The notes beneath the pieces are model-generated. The model saw nothing but the letters and a program-made list of their open reading frames with translations, was not told the origin of the DNA and did not search any database. From Methyloversatilis universalis FAM5 (GTDB lineage Bacteria; Pseudomonadota; Gammaproteobacteria; Burkholderiales; Rhodocyclaceae), in the NCBI RefSeq assembly GCF_000214035.2, contig NZ_AFHG01000029.1:62001-126000 (forward strand): a stretch of DNA of 64,000 bases, in the 5' to 3' direction. Both the position numbers and the translations under genes were made by a program. Below are positions 17,727 to 27,794 of this stretch, in pieces; position 1 is the stretch's first letter; each line of letters starts with the position of its first letter.

Positions 17727-19034
17727 ATGTCCCATTCCGCACACGCTCCCCGTTCCCGATGCAGGCACCGTGGCCTGCGGCTCAGACTGCTGCTGCTCGC
17801 CTGCGCGCTCGGTCTGATGCATCCCGCCCGCGACGCGCTGGCACAGACGCTGCCCGAGGGCGCGCTCACGCTGCAGGCGGCCGAAACGCGGCTGCGCGAA
17901 GCCAGCCGTGACCTGCAGCGCGCCCGCCGAGACGTTGAACGCGCACAGGCCGCGACCGGCAGCGCCGCCGCGCGTCCGAACGCGACGCTGTCCATCGACA
18001 CCACCGACATCAATCCGCGCCGCGGCATCGGTGCCGGTCCGGCCTGGGACAAGCAGGTCGACACCACCGTGCGGCTGGAACAGACCTTCGAGCGTGGCGG
18101 CAAGCGCGAACTGCGCATGGCCCGCGCCGACGCGCTGCTCGACGCCGCGCGCGCCGATCAGGCCGACGCACTGCGGCAGCAGCTGCGCACGCTGCGCATC
18201 GCCTACTTCGATCTCAAGCTGGCCGAGGACAAGCTGGCGCTGCTGCAGCAGACCCTGGGCCTGCTGGACGACACGGTCGCCCGCGCCGAAGTGCGGGTGA
18301 AGGCCGGCGATCTGGCACCCAGTGACCTGGAGCGCATCCGCCTCGACCGGCTGCGCGCCGAATCCGACCTCCGCGTGGCCGAAACCGCACAGCGCCGTGC
18401 CCAGGCCGAACTTGCCCGGCTGCTGGCGCTGGAGGGCATGGCCGGCCGGCTGCACGCCAGCGACCCCTGGCCGCGGCCGAACGTCGTGCCTGCCGCCGTC
18501 GGCGAACTGCCGGCCGACCGGCCCGACCTGCGCGCGGCGCAGTCGCGGCTGCAGGCCGCGCAGCAGGGGCGCAGCCTGGCGGAAAGCCTGCGCACCCGTG
18601 ACATCACGGTCGGCGTGCAGTACGAACATTTCCCGCCGGACGGGCGGGCGATGTACGGCTTTGGCGTGTCCATCCCGCTGTTCAACGGTTATGACTACAG
18701 CGGCGAAGTGGATTCCGCCTACGCCGAACTGGGCGCGGCCGAGGACGACCGCCTGCGCATCGCGGCCGAAGCCGACGCCGGCCTGAAGCTGCGTCGCGCC
18801 GAACTGGAGGTGCAGGCCGCCCGCGCCGCGCGTTACCTCGACACCGTGCTGCCCACCGCCCGCCGTTCGGCCGAAGCGACCGAATTCGCCTTCCGCCACG
18901 GCGCAGTGGGCGTGCTCGACGTGCTCGACGCTCGCCGCACGCTGCGCGCCATCGAATCCGAGGCGCTGGACGCCCAGGCCGACCTTGCCCGCGCGCGCGC
19001 CGAACTGGCCGCCGCCCTCAACACCGATTTCTGA
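17727..19034 (+). CDS. Outer-membrane efflux channel, CzcC/TolC family
   Basis: Outer-membrane factor of a tripartite metal-type efflux system, 435 residues. A basic leader and signal peptide (LRLLLLACALGLMHPARDALAQ) precede two repeats of long coiled-coil helices (QAAETRLREASRDLQRARRDVERAQ; AELEVQAARAARYLDTVLPTARR) and the family ending FRHGAVGVLDVLDARRTL. The ATG at 17727 is taken as start. An upstream GTG at 17718 would fall inside the probable promoter. It begins a five-gene run with adaptor, pump, regulator and kinase, spaced or overlapped by a few bases. Confidence 0.85.
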   Translation: MSHSAHAPRSRCRHRGLRLRLLLLACALGLMHPARDALAQTLPEGALTLQAAETRLREASRDLQRARRDVERAQAATGSAAARPNATLSIDTTDINPRRGIGAGPAWDKQVDTTVRLEQTFERGGKRELRMARADALLDAARADQADALRQQLRTLRIAYFDLKLAEDKLALLQQTLGLLDDTVARAEVRVKAGDLAPSDLERIRLDRLRAESDLRVAETAQRRAQAELARLLALEGMAGRLHASDPWPRPNVVPAAVGELPADRPDLRAAQSRLQAAQQGRSLAESLRTRDITVGVQYEHFPPDGRAMYGFGVSIPLFNGYDYSGEVDSAYAELGAAEDDRLRIAAEADAGLKLRRAELEVQAARAARYLDTVLPTARRSAEATEFAFRHGAVGVLDVLDARRTLRAIESEALDAQADLARARAELAAALNTDF

Positions 19035-19039
19035 CCGCC

Positions 19040-20218
19040 ATGACCGAAACGTCTCCTGTCGCCGCGCGCCGGCGTCGTACCGTCCTCATCGTGTCCGCTA
19101 CCGTGCTGGCCGCCGCTGTAGCCTACGGATTTTTGCGCAGCCGCCCGCCGGCCGAAGCAGCCGCGCCCGGCGCCGCGGCCGCACCCGCCAGCGGCGTTGC
19201 GCTGCCGCAGGGCGCGAGCCAGCTGTCCTTCATCGTCACCGCACGCACCGAAGAGGTCGAACTGCCGCTCACCGCGCCGCTGAATGCACGGGTTGCGGTG
19301 GCCGAGGACCGCACCGCACGGGTGTTCAGCCCGCTGGTCGGGCGCGTGCTGCGGCTGGCCGCCGCGCCGGGCGACACGGTGCCGGCAGGCGCCACGCTGG
19401 CCGACATCGACGCGCCGGATCTTGGCCAGGCTTCGGCCGATGCCCGTCGTGCCGAAGCCGATGCCGACCTGCGGCGCAAGGCGCTGGCGCGGGCGCGCAC
19501 GCTGCTCGACGCCGAGGTACTGCCGCGGCGCGAATTCGAGGTCGCGCAGGCTGAGGCGGCCGCCGCCGATGCCGAGGTGCAGCGCGCCCGCCAGCGCTTG
19601 CAGAGCCTGGCGCCGCGCGGAGCCAGCGGTCAGACCCTGGCACTGCGCACGCCGGTGGCCGGCGTGGTGACCGAGCGCCATGCCACGCCCGGCCTGGAAG
19701 TGCGGCCGGACGCCGAACAGCCGTTGTTCGTGGTGTCCGACCTGTCGCGGCTGTGGCTGCTGATCGACCTGCCGGAGCAGGAACTGGGCAAGTTCCGCGT
19801 CGGCGACCGTATCGAGGTGTCGGTCGATGCCTGGCCGGAGGAGCGTTTCTCCGCCACCGTGTCGCGCATCGCGCCGGTGCTGGACCCGCAGACCCGCCGC
19901 GTGCAGGTGCGCTGCGACCTGCCGAACGCCGACGGCCGGCTGCGCCCGGAAATGTTCGCCCGTGCGCACGTGCTGTCGGACAGCGGCCAGCGGGTGCTGC
20001 GCCTGCCCACCTCTGCGCTGGTCAGTGACGGCCTGTATACCGCGGTGTTCGTGCAGACCGCCTCAGGCCAGTTCAGCAAGCGCCGGGTCAAGGCGCTGCG
20101 GCAGGATGCGCGCGAAGCCTATGTGCAGCCGGCCGAACCGGACGGCCTGCGCGGCGGTGACACCGTGGTGGTGCGCGGCGCGCTGCTGCTGGACGCCGAA
20201 CTGGGCGAGGCCAAGTGA
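19040..20218 (+). CDS. RND efflux periplasmic adaptor, CzcB family
   Basis: Membrane-fusion protein (392 residues) linking the RND pump to the outer-membrane channel. It has an N-terminal membrane anchor (VLIVSATVLAAAVAYGFL), a lipoyl/barrel-sandwich half (VFSPLVGRVLRLAAAPGDTVPAG), a helical hairpin (ADARRAEADADLRRKALARARTLLDAEVLPRREFEVAQAEAAAADAE) and a beta-barrel domain (LSRLWLLIDLPEQELGKFRVGD). No His-rich metal-binding N-terminus is seen, so the substrate is uncertain. It begins 5 bases after the channel gene, and its stop overlaps the pump start. Confidence 0.88.
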   Translation: MTETSPVAARRRRTVLIVSATVLAAAVAYGFLRSRPPAEAAAPGAAAAPASGVALPQGASQLSFIVTARTEEVELPLTAPLNARVAVAEDRTARVFSPLVGRVLRLAAAPGDTVPAGATLADIDAPDLGQASADARRAEADADLRRKALARARTLLDAEVLPRREFEVAQAEAAAADAEVQRARQRLQSLAPRGASGQTLALRTPVAGVVTERHATPGLEVRPDAEQPLFVVSDLSRLWLLIDLPEQELGKFRVGDRIEVSVDAWPEERFSATVSRIAPVLDPQTRRVQVRCDLPNADGRLRPEMFARAHVLSDSGQRVLRLPTSALVSDGLYTAVFVQTASGQFSKRRVKALRQDAREAYVQPAEPDGLRGGDTVVVRGALLLDAELGEAK

Positions 20219-23200
20219 TGTTTGCGCGGCTTGCCACCTTTGCCATCCAGCAGCGCGTGTTCGTGCTGCTGATCACCTTCGCGCTCACCGTGTTCGGTCT
20301 GCGCGCCTGGCTTGAACTGCCGATCGAGGCCTTCCCGGACGTGCAGGACGTGCAGGTTCAGGTGGTCACCCAGTTTCCGGGCCAGTCGCCGGAAGAGGTC
20401 GAACGCTCGATCAGCCTGCCGATCGAGCGCGAGATGAGCGGCGTGCCCCGTGCCACCCAGATCCGCTCGGTGTCGATGACCGGCCTGTCGGTGGTGACGC
20501 TGGTGTTTTCCGACGGCACCGAAGACCGCTTCGCGCGCTCGCAGGTGCTGGAAAAGCTGCAGACCGTGGATCTGCCGCCCGGCGTGCAGCCCCAGCTCGG
20601 TCCGCTGGCGACTGCAGTGGGCGAGGTGTTCCGTTACGTGGTCGACGCGCCGCCCGACATGCCGATGGCCGAGGTGCGCGCGCTGCAGGACTGGGTGGTG
20701 CGACCCACGCTGCGCCGGGTGCCCGGCATCGCCGACATCGTGAGCTTCGGCGGCACGGTCAAGCAGTTCCAGGTATCGGTCGACCCGGCGCGACTGGGTC
20801 GCTATGGCGTCACGCTGGATCAGATTTCGGCGGCGCTGTCCTCTGACAACGCCAATGCGTCCGGCGGCGTGCTCCGGCGCGGCGAGGAAAACCTGCTGGT
20901 GCGCTCGATCGGCCTGTTCCGCTCGCTGGACGACATCCGCGCCGTGGTGGTGAGCGCCGATCAGGGGCGCACGGTCACCGTCGGTGACCTCGCAACCGTC
21001 ACCACCGGCGAAGCCTTGCCCGCCGGCGTGGTCGCCTATGACGACCGCGATTCGGTGGTGCAGGGCATCGTGGTGATGACCAAGGGCGAGAACGCGGTCA
21101 AGGTGGTCGAGGCGCTGAAGGAGCGCGTGGACCGCCTGAACACCGAGGGGCAGCTGCCGGCCGGCGTGAAGATCCGCTCGATCTACGAACGCACCGACCT
21201 GATCAACCACACGGTGCATACCGTTGCGGAAAACCTCGCGGTCGGCGCCGCGCTGGTGGTGGCGGTGCTCATCGTGTTCCTGCGCAACTGGCGTGCCGCG
21301 CTCATCGTGGCCAGCATCATTCCGCTCACGCTGCTGTTCGCCTTCATCCTGATGGATGCACGTGGCATTTCGGCCAACCTGATTTCGCTCGGCGCGGTCG
21401 ACTTCGGCATCATCATCGACAGTGCGGTGGTGATGGTCGAGGCGCTCATGGTGAGGCTGGCGGTACATGCCAACGACGTGTCGGCGCGCGAACACCCGGT
21501 GTCCTTCAGGCTGCACGCGCTGCGCAACACCGTGACCAGCCTGGCCAAGCCCATCCTGTTCTCCAAGGCCATCATCATCCTGGCTTTCCTGCCCATCTTC
21601 ACCTTCCAGCGGGTCGAGGGAAAGATTTTCTCGCCGGTGGCCTACACGCTGTCCTTCTCGCTGCTCGGCGCTATCCTGCTCACGCTCACGCTGGTGCCCA
21701 CGCTGCTCGCCGGTGTGCTGATGAAGCGCGACATGGCCGAGGTGCACCTGCACTGGATGGAAGCGCTGCAGAACCGCTACCGCGCGCTGCTGGGCATGCT
21801 GCGCACCCGGCTGGCCGCGCTGCTGCTGGCCAGTGTCGGCACGCTGTGCGCGTCGCTGGCGCTGGTGCCCTGGCTGGGCAGTGAATTCCTGCCCAAGCTC
21901 GACGAAGGCAACATCTGGCTCACCGTGTCGCTCGCACCGGCCACCGCGTTGGCGCAGACCAAGGAAGTCGAACGCGACATCCGCGCGCTGCTGCGCCAGT
22001 ATCCGGAGGTAAAGAGCGTGCTCACCCAGGTCGGTCGGCCGGACGAAGGCACCGACCCGAAGGGCCCGAACAATATCGAAGTGCTGGCCGACCTGCAGCC
22101 GCACGAACAGTGGCGTTTCGCCGGCAAGGAAGCGCTGGTCGCCGACATGACCGCGAAGCTCAGGGCGATACCGGGCCTGCCGACCAATTTCTCGCAGGTG
22201 ATCCAGGACAACGTCGAGGAAACGCTGTCCGGCGTGAAGGGCGAGGTGGCGGTCAAGATCTACGGGCCCAATCTCGACATCCTGCAGGACAAGGCGGATC
22301 AGGTGGCCGCCATCCTCGGCCGCATCCGCGGCAGCACCGACGTGGCGGCGATCAAGACCGGCGGCCAGACCGAAATCCTGGTCACGCCCGATCGCGCCCG
22401 TCTGGCGCGTTACGGCCTGCGGGTGGGCGACGTGTCAGGTGTCGTGCAGACCGCCTTCGGCGGCCACGCGGTCGGCCAGTTCTACGAGGGCGAACGGGTG
22501 TTCGACGTGGTGGTGCGACTGGACAAGGCGCACCGCGATGCAGTCGAGGACCTCGGCCGGCTGCAGGTGTCGCTGCCGGCAGGCGGCGTGCTGCCGCTGT
22601 CCGAACTGGCCGACATCGAAATCCGCCAGGGCGCCTCGCGCATCCAGCGTGAGGCAGGCGGCCGCACGGTGGCGGTGAAGGCCAACCTGATCGGCCGCGA
22701 CCAGGGCAGTTTCGTGGCCGAGGCGATGGGCGTGGTCGAGCGCGAGGTGAAGCTGCCGGCCGGCTACCGCATGACCTGGGGCGGCCAGTTCGAGAACCAG
22801 CAGCGGGCGATGAAGCGGCTGGCGGTCATCGTGCCGGTCAGCCTGCTGGCCATCTTCTCGCTGCTGTTCTGGGCCTTCCGTTCGATGCGGGTGGCCGCGC
22901 TCATCATGGCGCTGGTGCCTTTCACGCTGGTCGGCGGTCTGGTCGGCCTGTGGCTGGCCGGGCTGCACCTGTCGGTGTCGGCCGCGGTCGGTTTCATCGC
23001 GGTGGCCGGCATCTCGGTCCAGAACGGCGTCATCATGGTCGAACAGATCGTCGAACTGCTGAACAACGGCAAGTCGGCGCTCGAAGCGGTCACCGAAGGC
23101 GCGGTGGCGCGGCTGCGGCCCATCCTGATGACCGCGCTGATGGCCGGTCTGGGCCTGCTGCCGGCCGCACTGTCGCATGCCATCGGTTCCGAGACGCAGC

Positions 23201-23364
23201 GGCCGTTCGCGGTGGTCATCGTCGGCGGCGTCATTTCGGCCACGCTGTTTACGCTGCTGCTGCTGCCCACGCTCTACGCCCGCTTCGCGGTGCCGCCGCC
23301 GCGTTACGATGCCGGACCCACCAAGGACGGACACCGCAATGCGACTGCTGCTGGTCGAGGATGA
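20218..23364 (+). CDS. Heavy-metal-type RND efflux pump, CzcA family
   Basis: Proton-driven inner-membrane pump, 1048 residues, normal for HME-RND. Twelve membrane segments are expected: one at the N-terminus, then two groups of five or six flanking large periplasmic loops. The charged TM4 motif of metal pumps is present as VDFGIIIDSAVVMVEA (near residues 395-410), with both Asp and the Glu; a Ser replaces the common Gly. Periplasmic stretches such as PDVQDVQVQVVTQFPG and GSEFLPKLDEGNIWL are typical of CzcA/CusA. The ATG overlaps the adaptor stop. The substrate ion cannot be fixed by eye. Confidence 0.92.
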   Translation: MFARLATFAIQQRVFVLLITFALTVFGLRAWLELPIEAFPDVQDVQVQVVTQFPGQSPEEVERSISLPIEREMSGVPRATQIRSVSMTGLSVVTLVFSDGTEDRFARSQVLEKLQTVDLPPGVQPQLGPLATAVGEVFRYVVDAPPDMPMAEVRALQDWVVRPTLRRVPGIADIVSFGGTVKQFQVSVDPARLGRYGVTLDQISAALSSDNANASGGVLRRGEENLLVRSIGLFRSLDDIRAVVVSADQGRTVTVGDLATVTTGEALPAGVVAYDDRDSVVQGIVVMTKGENAVKVVEALKERVDRLNTEGQLPAGVKIRSIYERTDLINHTVHTVAENLAVGAALVVAVLIVFLRNWRAALIVASIIPLTLLFAFILMDARGISANLISLGAVDFGIIIDSAVVMVEALMVRLAVHANDVSAREHPVSFRLHALRNTVTSLAKPILFSKAIIILAFLPIFTFQRVEGKIFSPVAYTLSFSLLGAILLTLTLVPTLLAGVLMKRDMAEVHLHWMEALQNRYRALLGMLRTRLAALLLASVGTLCASLALVPWLGSEFLPKLDEGNIWLTVSLAPATALAQTKEVERDIRALLRQYPEVKSVLTQVGRPDEGTDPKGPNNIEVLADLQPHEQWRFAGKEALVADMTAKLRAIPGLPTNFSQVIQDNVEETLSGVKGEVAVKIYGPNLDILQDKADQVAAILGRIRGSTDVAAIKTGGQTEILVTPDRARLARYGLRVGDVSGVVQTAFGGHAVGQFYEGERVFDVVVRLDKAHRDAVEDLGRLQVSLPAGGVLPLSELADIEIRQGASRIQREAGGRTVAVKANLIGRDQGSFVAEAMGVVEREVKLPAGYRMTWGGQFENQQRAMKRLAVIVPVSLLAIFSLLFWAFRSMRVAALIMALVPFTLVGGLVGLWLAGLHLSVSAAVGFIAVAGISVQNGVIMVEQIVELLNNGKSALEAVTEGAVARLRPILMTALMAGLGLLPAALSHAIGSETQRPFAVVIVGGVISATLFTLLLLPTLYARFAVPPPRYDAGPTKDGHRNATAAGRG

Positions 23365-24010
23365 CGTGCTGCTGGCGAGCGGCGTGCGCGAGGGGCTGGA
23401 GGCCCAGGGCTACAACGTTGACGCGATCGATACCGCGGAGGCGGCGCTGACCGGCCTCCGGCTCACGCCCTACGACCTCGCCATCGTCGATATCGGCCTG
23501 CCGCGCATGGACGGGCTGGAACTGGTGCGCCGCATGCGACGCGACGGCCTGGCGCTGCCGGTGCTCATCCTGACCGCGCGCGACACGCTGGAAGACCGGG
23601 TGGATGCGCTCGAACTGGGCGCCGACGACTATCTGATCAAGCCCTTCCACCTGAGCGAACTGGTGGCGCGGGTGAGGGCGCTGATCCGGCGCAGCCGCGC
23701 GGTGGCGTCGTCGCTGATCACCCATGGGGCGCTGACGCTGGACATGGCCACCCGTGAGGCGAAGCTCGGCGATGCGCCGCTGGCGCTGACCGGTCGCGAA
23801 TGGGCGACGCTGGAACTGCTGCTGCTGGCGGCGCCGCGTGTGGTGGCGAAGGAAAAGATACTGGACAGCCTCAGCGCCTGGGACCGCGAACTGAGTCCGA
23901 ACGCGGTCGAACTGTATGTGTCGCGGCTACGCGCCAAGCTGGAACCGGGCGGTGTGCGCATCCTGACGGTGCGCGGACTGGGCTACCGGATCGAGGCACC
24001 GGCCGAATGA
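23339..24010 (+). CDS. OmpR-family response regulator of the efflux operon
   Basis: A 223-residue regulator: receiver with E8/D9/D10 and phospho-acceptor Asp in [15 protein letters not shown], conserved T in ILTARD and K in LIKPF, then a winged-helix DNA-binding domain ([26 protein letters not shown] ... [27 protein letters not shown]). Its ATG lies 26 bases inside the end of the pump gene and its stop overlaps the kinase start. It belongs to the QseB/PmrA/TctD branch. It probably binds the TGACAGG pair upstream of the operon, giving autoregulation. Confidence 0.9.
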   Translation: MRLLLVEDDVLLASGVREGLEAQGYNVDAIDTAEAALTGLRLTPYDLAIVDIGLPRMDGLELVRRMRRDGLALPVLILTARDTLEDRVDALELGADDYLIKPFHLSELVARVRALIRRSRAVASSLITHGALTLDMATREAKLGDAPLALTGREWATLELLLLAAPRVVAKEKILDSLSAWDRELSPNAVELYVSRLRAKLEPGGVRILTVRGLGYRIEAPAE

Positions 24011-25359
24011 AAAGCATACGCCGGCGCCTGATGGCGCTGCTCATCGTGCCGCTGGTGCTGCTGCTGGTGGTGAGCCTGCTGCTGGACTACCGCTTCGCGC
24101 TTGACCAGGCCAACGACGCTTACGACCATGAACTGGCCGACGCCGCGGCCGCCATCGCGGCGCGCATCCGGGTGCGTGATACCGGCATCGAGGTCACGCT
24201 GCCGGAAGACGTGATCCGCATTCTGCGTGGCTCGGGTGACGAGCTGTTCTACCGCGTGATCGCGCCCGACGGCGAAACGCTGGCCGGCGTGCCCGACCTG
24301 AAGCCCTCCGCCCACGGCGACACGCTGCGCATCGGCGACGACACGCTGGACGCGCGCCCGGTCCGCACCGCGGTGCTGCGCACCCCCACCAGCGCCGGCG
24401 TGGTGACCGTGGTGGTGGCCGAAACCACGCACAAGCGGCGGCTGGTGGCCGACCGCATCCTGTTCGCGGTGATGTGGCCGAACCTGACCTTCATGCTGGT
24501 CGCGCTGGTGCTGGTGATCGCGGCGGTCAGCATCGGCCTGCGTCCGCTGCGAGTGCTGAGCAGCGAAATCGAGGCGCGTTCGGCGCGCGATCTGGGCCTG
24601 CTGCCGGTGGACGGCGTGCCGGCCGAGACGCTGCCGCTGGTTACCGCGATCAACCGTCTGCTCGGCCGGCTGCGCGCCGCCTCCGAATCGCAGCAGAAAT
24701 TCCTGGCGGACGCGGCGCATCAGCTGCGCACGCCGCTGGCGGCGCTGCAGACCCAGCTCGAACTGGCGTACGAGGAAGCGCCACCGGCCCAGCAGGGACG
24801 CATCCGTCAGCTGCTGGCGGCCGCGCACCGCATCGGCCATCTGGCGCACCAGCTGCTGGCACTCGCGCGGGCGGCGCCCGAAGCGGCGGCCGGGCACGAC
24901 CACCACCAGGTCGATCTGCCCGAACTGGCGGGCGAAGCAGTGAGTGACGCGCTGGACCGTGCGCTGGAGCGCGGCATCGACCTCGGGCTCGAAGCGGCCC
25001 CGGCGCGGATACTGGGCTCGACCTGGCTGCTGCGCGAAGTGATGTCCAATCTGATCGACAACGCGCTGACCCACGCGCCGACGGGCGCTCGCGTCACGGT
25101 ACGTACCGGCGTCGAGGACGGACGCCCCTTTCTCGAAGTCGAAGACGACGGGCCGGGCATCGCGGAAGAGGACAGGGAGCGGGTGTTCGACCGCTTTTAT
25201 CGGTGTCCGCAGACCCGCGGGCCGGGCAGCGGTCTGGGTCTGGCCATCGTGCGCGAGATCGCGCAGCTGCACGATGCGGAGGCCTGCGTGCATCCGCCGC
25301 GGGCGGGCGGACGGGGCGTGTGCGTGCGGGTGAAGTTTCCGGCATCCGGCGCGCCCTGA
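24007..25359 (+). CDS. Membrane sensor histidine kinase (TctE/CzcS-like)
   Basis: Sensor kinase of 450 residues, partner of the preceding regulator (ATGA overlap). It has a first membrane helix ([19 protein letters not shown]), a periplasmic 2CSK-type sensor region (about residues 35-155), a second membrane helix ([19 protein letters not shown]), HAMP-like linker, HisKA H-box [18 protein letters not shown] (near 240) and HATPase motifs [17 protein letters not shown] and GSGLGLAIV. The sensor region resembles that of TctE/QseC more than CzcS, so citrate-like or metal ligands both remain possible. Context favours metal stress. Confidence 0.88.
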   Translation: MKSIRRRLMALLIVPLVLLLVVSLLLDYRFALDQANDAYDHELADAAAAIAARIRVRDTGIEVTLPEDVIRILRGSGDELFYRVIAPDGETLAGVPDLKPSAHGDTLRIGDDTLDARPVRTAVLRTPTSAGVVTVVVAETTHKRRLVADRILFAVMWPNLTFMLVALVLVIAAVSIGLRPLRVLSSEIEARSARDLGLLPVDGVPAETLPLVTAINRLLGRLRAASESQQKFLADAAHQLRTPLAALQTQLELAYEEAPPAQQGRIRQLLAAAHRIGHLAHQLLALARAAPEAAAGHDHHQVDLPELAGEAVSDALDRALERGIDLGLEAAPARILGSTWLLREVMSNLIDNALTHAPTGARVTVRTGVEDGRPFLEVEDDGPGIAEEDRERVFDRFYRCPQTRGPGSGLGLAIVREIAQLHDAEACVHPPRAGGRGVCVRVKFPASGAP

Positions 25360-25379
25360 CGCGCGCCGGCGGGCATGCG

Positions 25380-25811
25380 TCAGCGGTTTTCCGGACCGCG
25401 CGCGATCATCATGCTGGCCACGCCCTTGATGGTGGGCCAGTCTTTCAGCGCCTCGATCGCCTGCTCGAAACCGGCGGCGGCCGAGCGCTGCAGCGACTGT
25501 TCGGCCAGCGACAGCAGGCTGCCCGAGTATTCGGTCATGGCGCGGTTCTGCAGGTCGACGAAGCTCTGATAGAGCGCGGCCGGGCTGTTCGGATCGAAGG
25601 CCGGCTCGGCCGGTGCCTCATCGCCGGCGTCGGCCGGGCTCACGCCCTGCAGCAGCGCGAACACGAAACGGCCGAGCGCGCGCTGCGCGTCGGCGGCGTC
25701 CGGGCTGCCGAAGAAATCCGGGTCCAGCGTGACTGCCGGGGCGGCGTCGCCCCTGCGGCATTCGATGCGGCCATCCGCGCCGATGCGGATGCGCAGTTCG
25801 GAAGTGCTCAT
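25380..25811 (-). CDS. Conserved hypothetical protein
   Basis: A 143-residue acidic, Ala-rich protein that I do not recognise. It has no signal peptide and no membrane helix. The N-terminus (MSTSELRIRIGADGRIECRRGD) looks like beta strands. The C-terminal two thirds look helical, with a run such as YSGSLLSLAEQSLQRSAAAGFEQAIEALKDW. It follows lpxH by 11 bases in the same direction, so it is probably co-transcribed, and it converges with the sensor kinase with 20 bases between stops. Codon use looks like its neighbours. Confidence 0.7.
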   Translation of the reverse strand: MSTSELRIRIGADGRIECRRGDAAPAVTLDPDFFGSPDAADAQRALGRFVFALLQGVSPADAGDEAPAEPAFDPNSPAALYQSFVDLQNRAMTEYSGSLLSLAEQSLQRSAAAGFEQAIEALKDWPTIKGVASMMIARGPENR

Positions 25812-25822
25812 CGTGAAAGTCC

Positions 25823-26581
25823 TCAGGCGGGGTAGCGGGGGTCGGCCACCGGCTGGCCGGCGCCGTCGGTGGTGATGGCGCGCAGCGCGCCATCTTCCGC
25901 CTCGAACCAGCAGGCACGGTCGCGCCAGTCGGCCAGCACGTGGCGGATGCAGGCGGCGCCGTCGACCACGTGCCGGTGCTGTGCCGGCCGGTGGGTGTGG
26001 CCGTGGATCAGGGTGTCCACGTCGTGGTGACGGAACATGGAGGCGATCGCATCGGCGTTGGCGTCCATCAGGTACTCGCCCTTGCCGGCGGTCGCTTCCT
26101 TGCTGCGCCGGCGCATGTCTTCGGCGATCGCGTGACGTTCGGCCAGCGGTTTGGCGAGAAAGGCGGCCTGCCACTGCGGGTTGCGCACCATGGCGCGGAA
26201 CTGCTGGTAGGGCAGGTCGTCGGTGCACAGCGTGTCACCATGCAGCAGCAGCGTATTGCGGCCGCCGATGTCGGCGATCAGCCAGTCACCGTGAATGCGT
26301 GCACCGGTGGCTTCGGTGAAGCCGGCTCCCATCAGGAAATCGCGGTTGCCCGGCAGTACGTGCACCTCGATGCCGGCGTCGTGCAGCGAGCGCAGCGCTG
26401 CGATCACCGGGCGCACGGCCGGATCGGTGACGTCCTCGTCACCGGCCCAGGCCTCGAACAGGTCACCGAGCAGGAACACCCGGCGCGCCTGGCGCGCACG
26501 GCCTTCGAGCAGGGCGACGAAGGCCGTGTTCAGTGCGGGCGTGGCGGCAGACAGGTGCAGGTCGGAACAGAGCAGGTCCAT
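25823..26581 (-). CDS. lpxH: UDP-2,3-diacylglucosamine diphosphatase LpxH
   Basis: LpxH hydrolyses UDP-2,3-diacylglucosamine to lipid X and UMP, the fourth step of lipid A synthesis, at the inner membrane surface. The calcineurin-like metallophosphatase motifs are all present: SDLHLS at the N-terminus (residues 6-11), GDLFEAWAGDE, GNRDFLMG and GHTHRP. The length of 252 is normal. It is 15 bases after ppiB in a ppiA-ppiB-lpxH order that is common in beta- and gammaproteobacteria. Confidence 0.95.
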   Translation of the reverse strand: MDLLCSDLHLSAATPALNTAFVALLEGRARQARRVFLLGDLFEAWAGDEDVTDPAVRPVIAALRSLHDAGIEVHVLPGNRDFLMGAGFTEATGARIHGDWLIADIGGRNTLLLHGDTLCTDDLPYQQFRAMVRNPQWQAAFLAKPLAERHAIAEDMRRRSKEATAGKGEYLMDANADAIASMFRHHDVDTLIHGHTHRPAQHRHVVDGAACIRHVLADWRDRACWFEAEDGALRAITTDGAGQPVADPRYPA

Positions 26582-26596
26582 GCCGCGCCCGCCGGA

Positions 26597-27085
26597 TCAG
26601 GCCACTTCGGCGCGTTCGATCACCACGTCTTCCTTCGGCACGTCCTGGTGGAAGCCGGAGCGGCCGGTGGCCACGCCCTTGATCTTGTTCACCACGTCCA
26701 TGCCTTCGGTCACGCGGCCGAACACGCAGTAGCCCCAGCCGTCCTGCGACTGTGCCTTGTCCAGGAAGAGGTTGTCGTTCACGTTGATGAAGAACTGGGC
26801 GGTGGCCGAATGCGGGTCCGAAGTGCGGGCCATGGCAATCGTGCCGGCGGTGTTCGAAAGACCGTTGCCGGCTTCGTTCTTGATCGGGGCCTGGGTGTCC
26901 TTCTGCTTCATGCCCGGCTCGAAACCGCCGCCCTGGATCATGAAGTTGCCGATCACGCGGTGAAAGATGGTGTTGTCGTAGTGGCCGGCCTCGACGTAGG
27001 CGAGGAAGTTGGCCACCGTCTGCGGCGCCTTTTCGGCGTCGAGTTCGAGCGTGATGACGCCGTGATTGGTGTGCAGTTTGACCAT
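26597..27085 (-). CDS. ppiB: Cytoplasmic peptidyl-prolyl isomerase PpiB
   Basis: Cyclophilin that speeds cis-trans isomerisation of prolyl bonds. The 162-residue protein starts [16 protein letters not shown] without a signal peptide, so it is cytoplasmic. Active-site stretches [37 protein letters not shown] and [13 protein letters not shown] are intact. It is preceded by ppiA 60 bases upstream and followed by lpxH. The two cyclophilins look like a duplication specialised for the two compartments. Confidence 0.95.
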   Translation of the reverse strand: MVKLHTNHGVITLELDAEKAPQTVANFLAYVEAGHYDNTIFHRVIGNFMIQGGGFEPGMKQKDTQAPIKNEAGNGLSNTAGTIAMARTSDPHSATAQFFINVNDNLFLDKAQSQDGWGYCVFGRVTEGMDVVNKIKGVATGRSGFHQDVPKEDVVIERAEVA

Positions 27086-27123
27086 TGCTGTATCTCCGGT
27101 TGCGTTGTGCGTTTCTTGTTTCT

Positions 27124-27140
27124 GCGGGCGAACCGCCCGC
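27124..27140 (-). other. Perfect stem-loop between ppiA and ppiB
   Basis: GCGGGCG / CGCCCGC with a three-base loop, five bases after the ppiA stop on the minus strand. It lacks a T run, so it is not a classical terminator. It may lower read-through from ppiA into ppiB or stabilise an mRNA end. Confidence 0.5.
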
Positions 27141-27145
27141 AGTGC

Positions 27146-27721
27146 TTACTGCTTGGCTTCGAGCACGCGGGCGGTCTGGATCACCACCGGCGTCATCGGC
27201 ACGTCCTGGTGCATGCCGGCGTTGCCGGTCCGCACGTTGGCGATGTTGTTCACCACTTCCATGCCCTTCACCACCTTGCCGAATGCGGTGTAGCCGTAGC
27301 CGTCACGCGACGGGTAGTCGAGCATGCGGTTGTCGACCAGATTGATGAAGAACTGGGCGGTGGCCGAGTGCGGGTCATTGGTACGGGCCATCGCGATGCT
27401 GCCCGGCGCGTTGCGCACGCCCTTCTCGATCGCCTGCTTGGCCTCGTTCTTCACCGGTGCGCGGGTGGCCTTCTGGTTCATCTGCGGGTCGAAGCCGCCA
27501 CCCTGGATCATGAAGCCGTTGATCACGCGATGGAAGATGAGGCCATCGTAGAAGCCGGACTTCACGTACTGCAGGAAATTATCGACCGTGGCCGGCGCGG
27601 CTTCCGGGAACAGTTCGATCACCACATTGCCCTGGCTGGTCTTCAGCTCGACCTGGGGGTTGGTGGCGAATGCGATCAGCGGCATCAGGCCGGCCAGCAG
27701 GCCGAGCAGCAGTTTCTTCAT
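27146..27721 (-). CDS. ppiA: Periplasmic peptidyl-prolyl isomerase (PpiA-like)
   Basis: A cyclophilin of 191 residues with a clear signal peptide (KKLLLGLLAGLMPLIAFA, cleavage near ATN). Active-site stretches [19 protein letters not shown] and [21 protein letters not shown] match PpiB closely. It should help fold periplasmic and outer-membrane proteins. A purine-rich binding site (GAGTCTCCCGC context) is weak. It follows the L,D-transpeptidase gene by 73 bases in the same direction. Confidence 0.92.
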   Translation of the reverse strand: MKKLLLGLLAGLMPLIAFATNPQVELKTSQGNVVIELFPEAAPATVDNFLQYVKSGFYDGLIFHRVINGFMIQGGGFDPQMNQKATRAPVKNEAKQAIEKGVRNAPGSIAMARTNDPHSATAQFFINLVDNRMLDYPSRDGYGYTAFGKVVKGMEVVNNIANVRTGNAGMHQDVPMTPVVIQTARVLEAKQ

Positions 27722-27794
27722 GCGGGAGACTCCGTGTGGGTGAAGGGTGGATGGAAAGGATGCGGCGACACAGACAGGGCCGGACGCCGCCGGT